Shown here in pieces: positions 25,365-35,115 of a DNA stretch of 64,000 nucleotides (position 1 is the first letter of the stretch; the number at the start of each line of letters is the position of its first letter). This DNA is from Acidimicrobiales bacterium (GTDB taxonomy: Bacteria; Actinomycetota; Acidimicrobiia; Acidimicrobiales; SZUA-35): NCBI GenBank assembly GCA_028285495.1, contig JANQPB010000024.1, positions 62,001-126,000 of the forward strand. The letters are read 5' to 3'. The notes beneath the pieces are model-generated. The model ran no database searches. It had not been told where the DNA came from and saw only the letters and a list, made by a program, of their open reading frames with translations. A program made the translations under genes and the position numbers.

Positions 25365-28343
25365 TCAGCCGTCCGAGCCTGGCGCCCAGCGGGCCAGCTC
25401 CTCGTCGACCGTGGCCGCCTCACCCTGGAGCCGGCGACCGAGCGACTCCATCCGGTTCAGCGACTCGGTCAACCACACCTGCTCCCACCGCTCCGGGTCC
25501 ATCTGCCCGGGGTGGAGGTGGTTGAGCAGCAGGGTCGCCGCCGGCGGCGACTGGTGGAGGGGCTCGGCCAGCAGCTCGGCCGCCAGGGCGTCGTCGCCGG
25601 CCTGGGCCGCCAGGATCCCGAACCCGATCTGGAAGTCGTCGCGGGTGGCGGCCCGTTGCTCCCGGATCCGGCCCCGAGCGGCGACGACCAGCTCCCGCCT
25701 GGCTCGTTCCGGATCGCCCGCCGTGGCGGTGACCACCGCCCCGATGATGTCGACGGCGTAGTGCCAGATGCTGTCCTCGATCGTGCTCCTGACCTCGCCC
25801 ATGGCCGCGACCGCGTCGTCGGTCCGGCCGAGCAGCAGCAGCGCCGTGACCCGTCCGAGCTCCGACCACAGCAGGACCCCGCCCGGTCGGCTCGTCCGGT
25901 CGAGCACCGACGAGAACGACGCCAGCGCCTCCTCGAACTCCCGGTCCATCAGCTGGCAGCAGCCGAGCCACATCTCGGTCTGGGCCACGTTGAGGTCGGG
26001 GGAGGCGGTGAACGGCGCACGTTGGTTGGCGGCCTCGACCAGACCCCGCGACCGTCGGTCGAGGGCGATGGCGTGCAGCGCCGTTCCCCAGAACGCCACG
26101 AACGGTGTGCCGAGGTCGGTCGGCTTCGTCTCCTCCATCGTGACCAGTTCCTCGCACAGGTCGGCGACCCGCTCGTGGGCGCTGCGGCGGAACCCGTCCT
26201 CGGCCGCGGTCACCACCACCGCCACCTCGGCCTCGTGCGACAGCTCGTGCTCGGCCCGAAGCTCGAGCAGGCGGGCGGCCCACGTCGTCAGCAGGCTGCC
26301 GGGACCGCGCCGGGCCCACAGGCCGGTCACCCGGGTCGCCAGCTCGACCACGTCGTCGACCCGTCCCCGCTGGTCGAGCCACTCGAGCGCCGGTGCGTAC
26401 TCGAGCTGGTTGGCCTCGACCTCGGCGATCGTGTCGAGCCAGGCGTTGAGGTCGGGAAGCGACCACTGCCGCAGGACGTCGAGCAGGTGGGTGGCGTGGG
26501 CGTCGCGGCAGTCGTCGAGGCGACCCTCGGCCTCCGCCCGGGCCAGCGCGTACAGCCGCACGGTCTCGAGCAGCCCGAAGCGGGTGCGGCCGTCGATCAC
26601 GGTCGAGGTGACGAGGCTCCTGGCCACCAGCGACGTGACGACCGGGAACGCGCCGGCTCCGGCCACCCGCTCGATCGTGGCCATGTCGAGTGGGGCGCTG
26701 AACACGGCCAGCTGTTCGAGGAGTGCCACCTCCTGGGGGCTGAGCCGGTCCCACGACCACGCCATCATCGTCGCCAGCGTCGAGTGCCGGTGGTCCTGCC
26801 CTGGCGAGCCGGCGAGATCGAGGCGGCGGCCGTCGAGACGGTCGAGCAACTCCGTCGGGTCGATGTGGGCCAACTGTGCCGCCGCCAGCTCGATCGCCAG
26901 TGGGAGACCGTCGAGGGCCTGGCAGATGGCGGCCACGGTGTCATCGTGGCCGTCGACGGCGCCGTCGACCGCGGCCGCCCGGAGGCGGAACAGGCGCTCG
27001 GCGTCGGAGCGGCCGATCACGCCGTCGGCCGGGAGGGCCAACGGGCCCAGCGGGACGACCCCCTCACCAGACAGTCCGACCCGTTGCCGGGAGCTGATCA
27101 GGATCCGGGCGTCGGACCGGTCGACGGCCCGCTCGACGAGGCGTCGGACGTCGCCGATGACGTGCTCGGCGTTGTCGAGCACGAGCAGCCTCGGCCGCCG
27201 CCTGAGGTGGTCGACGATCTCGTCGATCGTGCCGGCGGGGTCGGGCGACTCGGGCTGGAGGTCGAGGGCGGTGGCCACCACGGTCGGGACCTGGTCGCCC
27301 TCGGCCACCTCGGCCAGGCGCACGACGACCGGCGACTCGCCGGCGCCGACGCCGGCGTCGGGCCGGGCCGTCGTCGAGCCGTCGGCCCCGTCAACCGGCC
27401 AGCGCCTGGCCAGCTCGGTCACCAGGCGGGTCTTGCCGACCCCGCCGAGCCCGGTGACCGTCACCACCCGATGGCTGGCGAGGCGATCGGCCACCCGGCC
27501 GACGTCGTCCTCGCGGCCGATCAGCTCGTCCGACCCGGTGGCCTCGCCCGGCTCGGGGATGCGGCCGACCGCGGCGCCGGACGCGGTGTCACCACCGGCG
27601 GCCCCGCCGCCCTCCGCCGACTCCGTGAGGATCATGAGCTCGAGCTGGCGCAGTTCGGCCGACGGGTCGAGGCCGACCTCGTCGGCCAGCTGCCGGCGGA
27701 GCTGTTCGAACACCCGGAGGGCCTCGACCCGACGACCGCCGGCCCGGAGGGCCAGCATCAACTGGCCCCAGAACCGCTCGCGGTAGGGGTGTTGCCCGGT
27801 CAGGAGCCGCAGCTCGCCGACCAGCTCGTCGGCCGCGCCGGCGGCCAATCGGGCCTCGACCCGCTCACCGATCAGCTCCAGCCGCAGCTCCCGGTGGGCG
27901 GCCCTGGCCGCGGCGGCCGCTGCGGTCGGTGCGGGTACGTCGTCGAGGTCACCGAACAGGGCGAGGGCCCGCTCGAGCAGATCGGCGGCACCCGCCGGAT
28001 CGGCCGGCCGTCGCTCCTCGGCCTCGGCCCGGAGCCGGCGGACCTGCTCGACGTCGCTCTCGGCCGGGTCGACGGCGAGCCGGTAGCCGGCCCCGGTCGT
28101 CTCCAGGACGGCCCGGTCGTCGCCGAGGGCCGAGCGGATGTCGGCGACGAACCGCTGCACCGAGTTCCTGGCCGTCCGCGGCGGCTCGTCCGGCCACAGC
28201 TGGTCGATGATCTCCTCGGTCGACACCGACCGGTTGGCCTGCAGCAACAGGAGTTCGAGGACGGCCGCGGGACGGGCAGCCAGGCCGGTCACGCCGGTCG
28301 GCCCCGGATCCTCGGCCGATCGGAGCAGCACCCACTTCACCAC
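25365..28343 (-). CDS. AfsR/SARP-family transcriptional regulator with NB-ARC ATPase domain
   Basis: 992 residues. An OmpR-like winged helix at ~20-95 (TEEIIDQLWPDEPPRTARNSVQRFVADIRSAL region), a bacterial transcriptional activation domain at ~100-245 (YRERFWGQLMLALRAGGRRVEALRVFEQLR), an NB-ARC/AAA domain with Walker A GLGGVGKT near 305 and LLVLDNAEHV, then ~450 helical residues without a clear TPR consensus. It is a nucleotide-switch activator, usually of secondary metabolism or stress genes, but no biosynthetic cluster is adjacent. GTG start at 28343, with TACCCT five bases upstream on the coding strand. Confidence 0.88.
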   Translation of the reverse strand: MVKWVLLRSAEDPGPTGVTGLAARPAAVLELLLLQANRSVSTEEIIDQLWPDEPPRTARNSVQRFVADIRSALGDDRAVLETTGAGYRLAVDPAESDVEQVRRLRAEAEERRPADPAGAADLLERALALFGDLDDVPAPTAAAAAARAAHRELRLELIGERVEARLAAGAADELVGELRLLTGQHPYRERFWGQLMLALRAGGRRVEALRVFEQLRRQLADEVGLDPSAELRQLELMILTESAEGGGAAGGDTASGAAVGRIPEPGEATGSDELIGREDDVGRVADRLASHRVVTVTGLGGVGKTRLVTELARRWPVDGADGSTTARPDAGVGAGESPVVVRLAEVAEGDQVPTVVATALDLQPESPDPAGTIDEIVDHLRRRPRLLVLDNAEHVIGDVRRLVERAVDRSDARILISSRQRVGLSGEGVVPLGPLALPADGVIGRSDAERLFRLRAAAVDGAVDGHDDTVAAICQALDGLPLAIELAAAQLAHIDPTELLDRLDGRRLDLAGSPGQDHRHSTLATMMAWSWDRLSPQEVALLEQLAVFSAPLDMATIERVAGAGAFPVVTSLVARSLVTSTVIDGRTRFGLLETVRLYALARAEAEGRLDDCRDAHATHLLDVLRQWSLPDLNAWLDTIAEVEANQLEYAPALEWLDQRGRVDDVVELATRVTGLWARRGPGSLLTTWAARLLELRAEHELSHEAEVAVVVTAAEDGFRRSAHERVADLCEELVTMEETKPTDLGTPFVAFWGTALHAIALDRRSRGLVEAANQRAPFTASPDLNVAQTEMWLGCCQLMDREFEEALASFSSVLDRTSRPGGVLLWSELGRVTALLLLGRTDDAVAAMGEVRSTIEDSIWHYAVDIIGAVVTATAGDPERARRELVVAARGRIREQRAATRDDFQIGFGILAAQAGDDALAAELLAEPLHQSPPAATLLLNHLHPGQMDPERWEQVWLTESLNRMESLGRRLQGEAATVDEELARWAPGSDG

Positions 28344-28409
28344 GATCGAGGGTACCGAGTCGCCGCTCCGGGATGAAAGGAGGGCCCCACCCGTTGCCCT
28401 GCGGGGCGT

Positions 28410-28446
28410 GGGCCCCGGTGCTACCAGTAGGGCCCCACCGGGGCCC
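28410..28446. promoter_or_regulatory. Inverted repeat upstream of the AfsR-type gene
   Basis: GGGCCCCGGTG (28410-28420) and its exact reverse complement CACCGGGGCCC (28436-28446), separated by 15 bases. GGGCCCCAC occurs twice more nearby (28382 and 28430). It lies 67-103 bases upstream of the AfsR-type GTG and 14-50 bases after the PAP2 stop, so it could be a terminator for PAP2 or an operator for the regulator. There is no T-tract. Confidence 0.5.
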
Positions 28447-28459
28447 GTCCGTCCGTCGG

Positions 28460-29260
28460 TCAGCGGTGGTGTTGGCGTCGGTTGCGGTGCTCGTCGACCG
28501 CATCGAGCCGGATCACCAGCTCCTCCGGTCGGTTGGCGACGGCCCGTGCCAGCCGGCTGGAGCCGAACGGCGGGAACAGGCGGGTACGGGAGTACTCGAT
28601 CCCGAACCCGGTGAGGCTCACCAGGGCTCCGGCCACGATGTCGAGGATCCAGTGGTTCGCGGTGACGACCACCGCGAAGGCCATCGCCGCCGGAAGGGCG
28701 AACGCCGCGTAGCGCAGGGCGGTGTTGCGGGTCACCCGGTACCAGGCGATCGCAACCAGGAGGATCCAGCCGAAGTGGAAGCTCGGAACCGCGGCGTACT
28801 CGTTGGCCAGCGACGGCGGTTGGGCCACCCGGTAGAAGAACGAGAACTCGGTGACGGTGTCGACGTACTGGCTGGAGAACAGGCGGGGCGGGGCGACCGC
28901 GAAGGTGGCGAAGATCACGAGCCCGATCGCGCCGGAGATGAACATGGCGTTCCGCAGCTCGAAGAAGGCGCGGCGATGGCGGGCCCCCAGGTAGATCAGC
29001 GTGCCGGCCAGCACCGGCCAGTAGCCCCAGATGTAGATCCAGTTGGCCAGCGTGATGATGCCGTGGTCGTCGAGGAAGAGGCTCTGGATGCCGAGCTCGA
29101 GGTCGAGCCCGAGCGCCTTCTGGAAGTCGAGCAGCTGCCGCGCGTTGCGGTGGGCGGTGGCGACGTCGCCCTGGGTGAAGAAGCGGACGCCGAGATACGC
29201 CAGGAGGGCCAACCCCACCAGCATCGACTGTCTCTGGATGAAAACCCTTGTTCGGCCCAT
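28460..29260 (-). CDS. PAP2-superfamily membrane phosphatase / lipid transferase
   Basis: 266 residues with about six membrane helices. The acid-phosphatase motifs appear as VPSFHFGW (C2-like, with the catalytic His) and ANHWILDIVAG (C3-like), as in the PAP2_3/inositolphosphorylceramide-synthase-like group of actinobacteria. It acts on a lipid phosphate or phosphoinositol lipid at the outer face of the membrane. GAGGGAA lies before the ATG. It follows the GDPD-like gene by 67 bases on the same strand, making a possible phospholipid-handling unit. The C-terminal ~25 residues are basic and His-rich. Confidence 0.84.
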   Translation of the reverse strand: MGRTRVFIQRQSMLVGLALLAYLGVRFFTQGDVATAHRNARQLLDFQKALGLDLELGIQSLFLDDHGIITLANWIYIWGYWPVLAGTLIYLGARHRRAFFELRNAMFISGAIGLVIFATFAVAPPRLFSSQYVDTVTEFSFFYRVAQPPSLANEYAAVPSFHFGWILLVAIAWYRVTRNTALRYAAFALPAAMAFAVVVTANHWILDIVAGALVSLTGFGIEYSRTRLFPPFGSSRLARAVANRPEELVIRLDAVDEHRNRRQHHR

Positions 29261-29327
29261 GGCTTCCCTCGCAGGTCCGGTAGCGGCCGGACCAACATGA
29301 CGAGCTTATGACCTTTGGCAGTCTCCG

Positions 29328-30047
29328 TCACCAGATTTGACGGAGTTCGTCCATCACCTCCGGGTCATCGATGATCAAGCCCTGGACGCCCCAGCTCGCC
29401 AGGAGGCGCCCCGTCGCTGCGTCGGGTATCGACCAGCTGAAGACCGTACCGTACCGCCCGCGAAGGGCCCGAACCAGTCGCCCTTCGAGCAGCCGGGAGT
29501 GGGCGACGACACCGTCGATCTGGACTCGCGACGGGAGAAATCGGAGCAGGAACAGCTCGAAGCGGTTGCTGACCGACCGCACGATGCGCACCGGTGGCCC
29601 GTCTGCGCCGGCGGCCGGGACCCGGCCGAGCATCCACCAGGCCTTGCTCGACACCGTGATCCCGCTCCTGGAGCCGATTTCGGCCAGTGCCCGGCGTGGG
29701 ATCCGGGGCCCGATCCCCTTGCAGTCGACCCACAGACCGAGGTCGTCGTCGACCGCGGCTGCGGCCTCGCCGAAGGCCAGGACCGGGGTGTCCGGCGGGA
29801 GCAGGTACCACTTCTCCCACAGCCGATCGGTGAACCAGAGCCTCCTGGCGTGACGAACGACCATCCGCCCACGGTCGACCCGGAGGTCGAGTTCGACCGT
29901 GTCGGCCCGGCCGCGGACCTCGTCGACCCCCCCGTCGTGGTTGCCGGCCCGATGGGCGATGAGCTCGACGTCGGTGCCGGCCTCCCCGGTCCAACCGTTC
30001 GTTCGCTGGTCGCCCGTGTCGTGATCCGGCCCCGTCGGCTCGCCCAT
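29328..30047 (-). CDS. Glycerophosphodiester phosphodiesterase family protein
   Basis: 239 residues. The GDPD barrel begins at residue ~27: LIAHRAGN (catalytic His-Arg), VELDLRVDRGRMVVRHA (metal-binding Glu and Asp, then His), LGLWVDCKG, and VFSWSIPD with the Trp typical near the end. It hydrolyses glycerophosphodiesters to glycerol 3-phosphate and an alcohol. The first ~25 residues are polar with no signal peptide. It precedes the PAP2 gene and is divergent from the acyl-CoA carboxylase operon. Confidence 0.8.
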   Translation of the reverse strand: MGEPTGPDHDTGDQRTNGWTGEAGTDVELIAHRAGNHDGGVDEVRGRADTVELDLRVDRGRMVVRHARRLWFTDRLWEKWYLLPPDTPVLAFGEAAAAVDDDLGLWVDCKGIGPRIPRRALAEIGSRSGITVSSKAWWMLGRVPAAGADGPPVRIVRSVSNRFELFLLRFLPSRVQIDGVVAHSRLLEGRLVRALRGRYGTVFSWSIPDAATGRLLASWGVQGLIIDDPEVMDELRQIW

Positions 30048-30139
30048 CGGCGCAGTCTCCCACGGCCACGCCTCGCTTCGCTCGCCCCCGGGGACCTTTG
30101 GGACTTCCTCGTCGAGATCGCGACCGGTAGCCTGCCGTG

Positions 30140-31689
<1,550 letters not shown>

Positions 31690-31690
<1 letters not shown>

Positions 31691-31899
31691 TGGCCGGCGC
31701 CGACGACCGACCGGTCATCAGGCCGACGCCGACCGAGGAGGAGGCGGCCGCCATCGCCGCCGCCGTCTACGTCGGGTGGCCTCGGGCCGTCGTCGCGACC
31801 GACGAGCCGGACCGGACCGACGTCCGCTGGCGCTTCGGCGGCCGCTGGTGGAACCGGCCGATCTGGGGCCGACCCCAGGCCAACCGCCAGCGTCCCTGA
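31690..31899 (+). CDS. Acyl-CoA carboxylase epsilon subunit
   Basis: 69 residues, matching the small AccE-type subunit that stabilises actinobacterial acyl-CoA carboxylase complexes. A central Ala-rich helix (PTEEEAAAIAAAVYVGW) is followed by the typical WRFGGRWWNRPIWGR near the end. The ATG overlaps the stop of the beta subunit by one base, so the two are coupled. Its small size makes the call depend on context and the Arg/Trp-rich tail. Confidence 0.82.
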
Positions 31900-31910
31900 C
31901 GGTCGCCGCT

Positions 31911-32315
31911 CTACACCGCCGGGATCCGGCGCCCGGTGATCTCGTCGACCTCGATGCGGATGTAGTGGTTCTTCTGGCCCCCGGCCCAGGGCTGGATGCC
32001 GAGGTCGGCCGCCTCGAGCAGCCCCTCGACCGACTCGACCTCGCTGGCCGTGCCGTGCACGACCACGCTCCAGCCGTGGTGCGCCTCCTCGTCCAGCTCG
32101 TCGATCTCGAAGGCGACGCCGCTGCCGAGCACGGCCGCCGCCAGCTTGAAGCCGGGTGCGGTCTGGACGACGACCGTCTTGTCGTCGACCACGTAGTTCA
32201 CGGGGAAGACGTCGGGGCGGTTGGCCACCGAGACGGCCAGGCGACCGATCCGCTTGCCGGCCAGGTACTCCCAGCAGGTCACATCGTCCAGTTCTTCGAT
32301 CATCGGCTCGTCCAT
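31911..32315 (-). CDS. Pyridoxamine 5'-phosphate oxidase-like flavoprotein (NimA-like)
   Basis: 134 residues. Split barrel: CWEYLAGKRIGRLAVSVANR, DVFPVNYVVDDKTVVVQT, HHGWSVVVHGTASEV and PWAGGQKNHYIRIEVDEITGRRI. Proteins of this group are common among actinobacterial dormancy and hypoxia genes. It lies 42 bases downstream of the tandem universal stress protein gene on the same strand, probably in one unit controlled by the GGGCC-boxes at 33328-33370. The exact substrate is unknown. ACTCC/GGAGT lies just ahead of the ATG as a ribosome site. Confidence 0.85.
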   Translation of the reverse strand: MDEPMIEELDDVTCWEYLAGKRIGRLAVSVANRPDVFPVNYVVDDKTVVVQTAPGFKLAAAVLGSGVAFEIDELDEEAHHGWSVVVHGTASEVESVEGLLEAADLGIQPWAGGQKNHYIRIEVDEITGRRIPAV

Positions 32316-32357
32316 CGGTACTCCTTCGGACTCGGTTGAGGGTGGCGTTCGGGTCGG

Positions 32358-33242
32358 TCAGCCGGCGGGCACGACCACGGTCGGCACGGTCGGGTGGTGG
32401 ACCAGCGACGTGGTCACCGAACCGAGCAGCAGGTAGGCCGCTCCCCGATGGCCGCGGGCCCCGACCACGAGCAGGGCGGCCTCGTCGGCTGCGTCGCGCA
32501 GGGCCAGGCGTGGGTCGCCGTCGACGACCTCGATGTCGACCGTGACCTTGCGCTCGGCGTCGAGCTCACCGATGGAGCGCTCGACGGCCTCGGTCGCCAT
32601 CGCCTCCAGCTGGGCGGTCGGGAACGGCTGGGGTGGCATCAGCTCGAGCGCGTAGGGGCCGGGGCCCCGGCAGACGGTGGCGCTGATCCGGCCGCCGTCG
32701 GCCACGTGGGCCGCGGCCCAGGCCAGCGCGGCATCGGCGTTGCGGGAGCCGTCGACCCCGACGACGAGATGGTCGATCGCCCGGTCGACGTCGGTGCCGG
32801 CGGGGATGACGGCGACCGGCGTGGAGGCGTGCTTGACGCAGTAGGAGGCGACGGAGCCGAGCAGCGTCTCGGCCAGGGCGCTCCGGCCCCGTGACCCCAC
32901 GACCAGCAGGCGCTGGTCCCGGGCCGCCTTGACCAGCGCCGGACCGGGGTGCTCGCCGATCGTGTGGCCGCGGCCGGCCAGCGCCGGGTGGCGGACGGTG
33001 GCCTCGTCGAGCCGGGCCGCCGCATCGCGCTGGAGCACGTCGAGCATCTGCTCGTACATCGAGGTGGTGCCGACGCCGTCGACGAGGGCGTCGACGTGGT
33101 AGGAGACGACCGGCGTCACCGGCCCGAACCGGGTTTCGTGGTGGACGGCCCAGTCGAGGGCCAGATTGGAGCCGGTCGAGCCGTCGATGCCGACGATGAC
33201 CTGGTCGTGCACCTGTCCGAGATCTCTGTGGTCGTTGGCCAT
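32358..33242 (-). CDS. Tandem universal stress protein
   Basis: 294 residues with two UspA domains. Domain 1: VIVGIDGSTGSNLALDWAV and VVGSRGRSALAETLLGSVA. Domain 2: LVVGVDGSRNADAALAWAA and VVGARGHRGAAYLLLGSV. Both keep the GxxGx9GS ATP-binding motif. It is the same architecture as the Usp proteins of the mycobacterial DosR regulon. The ATG at 33242 has AGGAGG seven bases upstream; longer readings are unlikely. Divergent from the APH-AAA gene, with two GGGCC-type boxes between them. It heads a unit with the NimA-like gene. Confidence 0.92.
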   Translation of the reverse strand: MANDHRDLGQVHDQVIVGIDGSTGSNLALDWAVHHETRFGPVTPVVSYHVDALVDGVGTTSMYEQMLDVLQRDAAARLDEATVRHPALAGRGHTIGEHPGPALVKAARDQRLLVVGSRGRSALAETLLGSVASYCVKHASTPVAVIPAGTDVDRAIDHLVVGVDGSRNADAALAWAAAHVADGGRISATVCRGPGPYALELMPPQPFPTAQLEAMATEAVERSIGELDAERKVTVDIEVVDGDPRLALRDAADEAALLVVGARGHRGAAYLLLGSVTTSLVHHPTVPTVVVPAG

Positions 33243-33327
33243 GGCAGTCCTCCTCGCCGGGTCGCCGGTCTCCGGTCGGATCATCCCCCGGACCTCGATC
33301 TTCGGCGTCGGGGCCGCCGACCCGCTA

Positions 33328-33341
33328 GGGCCGAATGTCCC
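33328..33341. promoter_or_regulatory. DosR/OsdR-like box 1
   Basis: GGGCCGAATGTCCC. It has the 14-bp layout of the DosR core (GGGAC-4-GTCCC) and of the GGGCC-type sites of the Streptomyces orthologue. Centred about 92 bases upstream of the Usp ATG, in the region divergent to the APH-AAA gene. Assignment is by pattern only. Confidence 0.6.
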
Positions 33342-33356
33342 TCGGACCGCCCGTCC

Positions 33357-33370
33357 GGGCCCTTCGGCCC
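33357..33370. promoter_or_regulatory. DosR/OsdR-like box 2
   Basis: GGGCCCTTCGGCCC, which reads GGGCCGAAGGGCCC on the minus strand and so matches box 1 at 11 of 14 positions. The boxes are 29 bases apart centre to centre, on the two strands, with box 2 about 42 bases before the APH-AAA ATG. Confidence 0.6.
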
Positions 33371-33405
33371 TAGGCGTCCAGGCCCTCGCTTGCGACGCTG
33401 GAGGC

Positions 33406-35076
33406 ATGGACGAAGGCCGTCCCCGGCGGTCCGAGCAACCAGGCGGCGAGCTCCATCAGCCCGTTGGGCTGATCGACGCCGAGCTGGCCACCACCGTGGT
33501 GGAGACCCACCTCTCCCGGGTCTTCCTCACCCCGGACCGGGCCTACAAGCAGCTGAAGCCGGTCACGACCAGCTTCGTCGACCTCGCACCGATCGACGAT
33601 CGCCTGGCCGCCGCAGCCCGTGAGCACGAGCTCAATCGACGCATCGCCCCCGACGTCTACCTCGGAACGGCCGAGGTCACGGAGAACGGTCGCCTCGCCG
33701 ACCGGCTCGTCGTCATGCGTCGCCTCCCCGCCGCCCGGCGGCTCGACCGGCTGCTCGACACGCCGTCGGCCGACGACCATCTCCGCGACGTGGCCAGACT
33801 GGTGGCCACGGTCCACGCCGGTCAGCCGGCGGTGCGGGGCGACGACGCGGTCGGCGCGACCCGGGAGATGCTGGCCGCCAACTGGGCCGACGCCTTCGAA
33901 ACCCTCCAGCCGCTCGTCGGCTCGGTGCTGCCGGACGGTCCGTTCCGCCAACTGCGGGACCTGGTCGATGCCTACCTGGCCGGCCGGGGCCCGCTGTTCG
34001 CCGAGCGGATCGACCGGGGCTGGGTCCGCGACGGTCACGGCGACCTGCGGGCCGAGCACGTGTTCTGCCTCGACGACGGGCCTCGCCTCATCGACTGCCT
34101 GGCCTTCCGCGACGACCTGCGGATCACCGACGTCCTGCTCGACGTCGCCTTCCTGGCCATGGACCTGCACCGGCTGGCCGGGCCGTCGACGGCGCTCGCC
34201 CTCGTCCGCCACTACGACGAGTTCGCGGCCGAGCGCCACCCGTCCACGCTGGCCCACCACTACGTGGCCTACCGGGCGGCCGTGCGGGCCAAGATCGCCG
34301 CCCTCCGCCACGCCCAGGGCTCACCGGCAGCGGCCGCCGAGGTCGTCGAGCACCTCGATCTGGCCCGCCAGCACCTGCTGATCGGCCAGCCCCGGCTGAT
34401 CCTCATCGGCGGCGGAGCCGGCGTCGGCAAGAGCACGGTGGCGGCCGGCGTGGCCGATGCCCTCGGCGCCGTCTGGCTCCGGGCCGACGAGGTCCGCAAG
34501 AACCTCGCCGGGCTGTCGACCGACGACCACGCCCCGGCCCCGCCGGGGCAGGGCCTCTACCGGCCCGAGTTCAGCGAGCGGGTCTACCGCGAGCTCGTGC
34601 GGGAGGCCGAGCTCCTGCTGGAGCGGGGGGAGAGCGTCGTGCTCGACGCCACCTGGTCGGTCGGCCACCGCCGGGTCCTCGCCAGGGAGGTGGCCGCCCG
34701 GACGGCGGCGACCCTGTCCGAGATCGAGTGCCGAGCCCCGCTCGACCTGGCCAAGGAACGGATCGCCCGCCGGTTGGCCTCGCTCGCCGATCCCTCCGAC
34801 GCCACCCCCGCCGTCGCCGACCACATCGCCGCCGAGTTCGAGGCCTGGTCCGAGGCCGACGTCGTCGACACCGCGGTCTCGATCGCCGAATCGGTTCGCC
34901 ACGCCTGCCGCCTCGTCGTCGGCGCCGGCGCCGCCGCCGAGCGGCCCGCCCCGGCGCCGCCGCCTCGCCAGACGCTCGATCGGGCGGCCGTCGAGTCCTA
35001 CCTGACCCGGATCGAGGGCTGGCGGCGCCGGCTGGCGATCATGGACTGGCCCGGCCCGACGGGACGGTCGATGTAG
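33406..35076 (+). CDS. APH-like/AAA kinase fusion protein
   Basis: 556 residues. The N-terminal half is an aminoglycoside-phosphotransferase-like kinase fold: RVFLTPDRAYKQLKPV, the catalytic-loop equivalent VRDGHGDLRAEHVFC and RLIDCLAF. The C-terminal half is an AAA_33-type P-loop kinase with Walker A GGGAGVGKST near residue 335 and SVVLDATWS. The mycobacterial counterpart of this fusion (Rv2004c-like) belongs to the DosR dormancy regulon, fitting the neighbouring Usp and NimA-like genes and the boxes upstream. GGAGG lies just before the ATG. The substrate is unknown. Confidence 0.85.
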   Translation: MDEGRPRRSEQPGGELHQPVGLIDAELATTVVETHLSRVFLTPDRAYKQLKPVTTSFVDLAPIDDRLAAAAREHELNRRIAPDVYLGTAEVTENGRLADRLVVMRRLPAARRLDRLLDTPSADDHLRDVARLVATVHAGQPAVRGDDAVGATREMLAANWADAFETLQPLVGSVLPDGPFRQLRDLVDAYLAGRGPLFAERIDRGWVRDGHGDLRAEHVFCLDDGPRLIDCLAFRDDLRITDVLLDVAFLAMDLHRLAGPSTALALVRHYDEFAAERHPSTLAHHYVAYRAAVRAKIAALRHAQGSPAAAAEVVEHLDLARQHLLIGQPRLILIGGGAGVGKSTVAAGVADALGAVWLRADEVRKNLAGLSTDDHAPAPPGQGLYRPEFSERVYRELVREAELLLERGESVVLDATWSVGHRRVLAREVAARTAATLSEIECRAPLDLAKERIARRLASLADPSDATPAVADHIAAEFEAWSEADVVDTAVSIAESVRHACRLVVGAGAAAERPAPAPPPRQTLDRAAVESYLTRIEGWRRRLAIMDWPGPTGRSM

Positions 35077-35115
35077 GCCGCGGCCCGAGCGGGTGTGCCA
35101 CCGAGGGTGAGCCGT

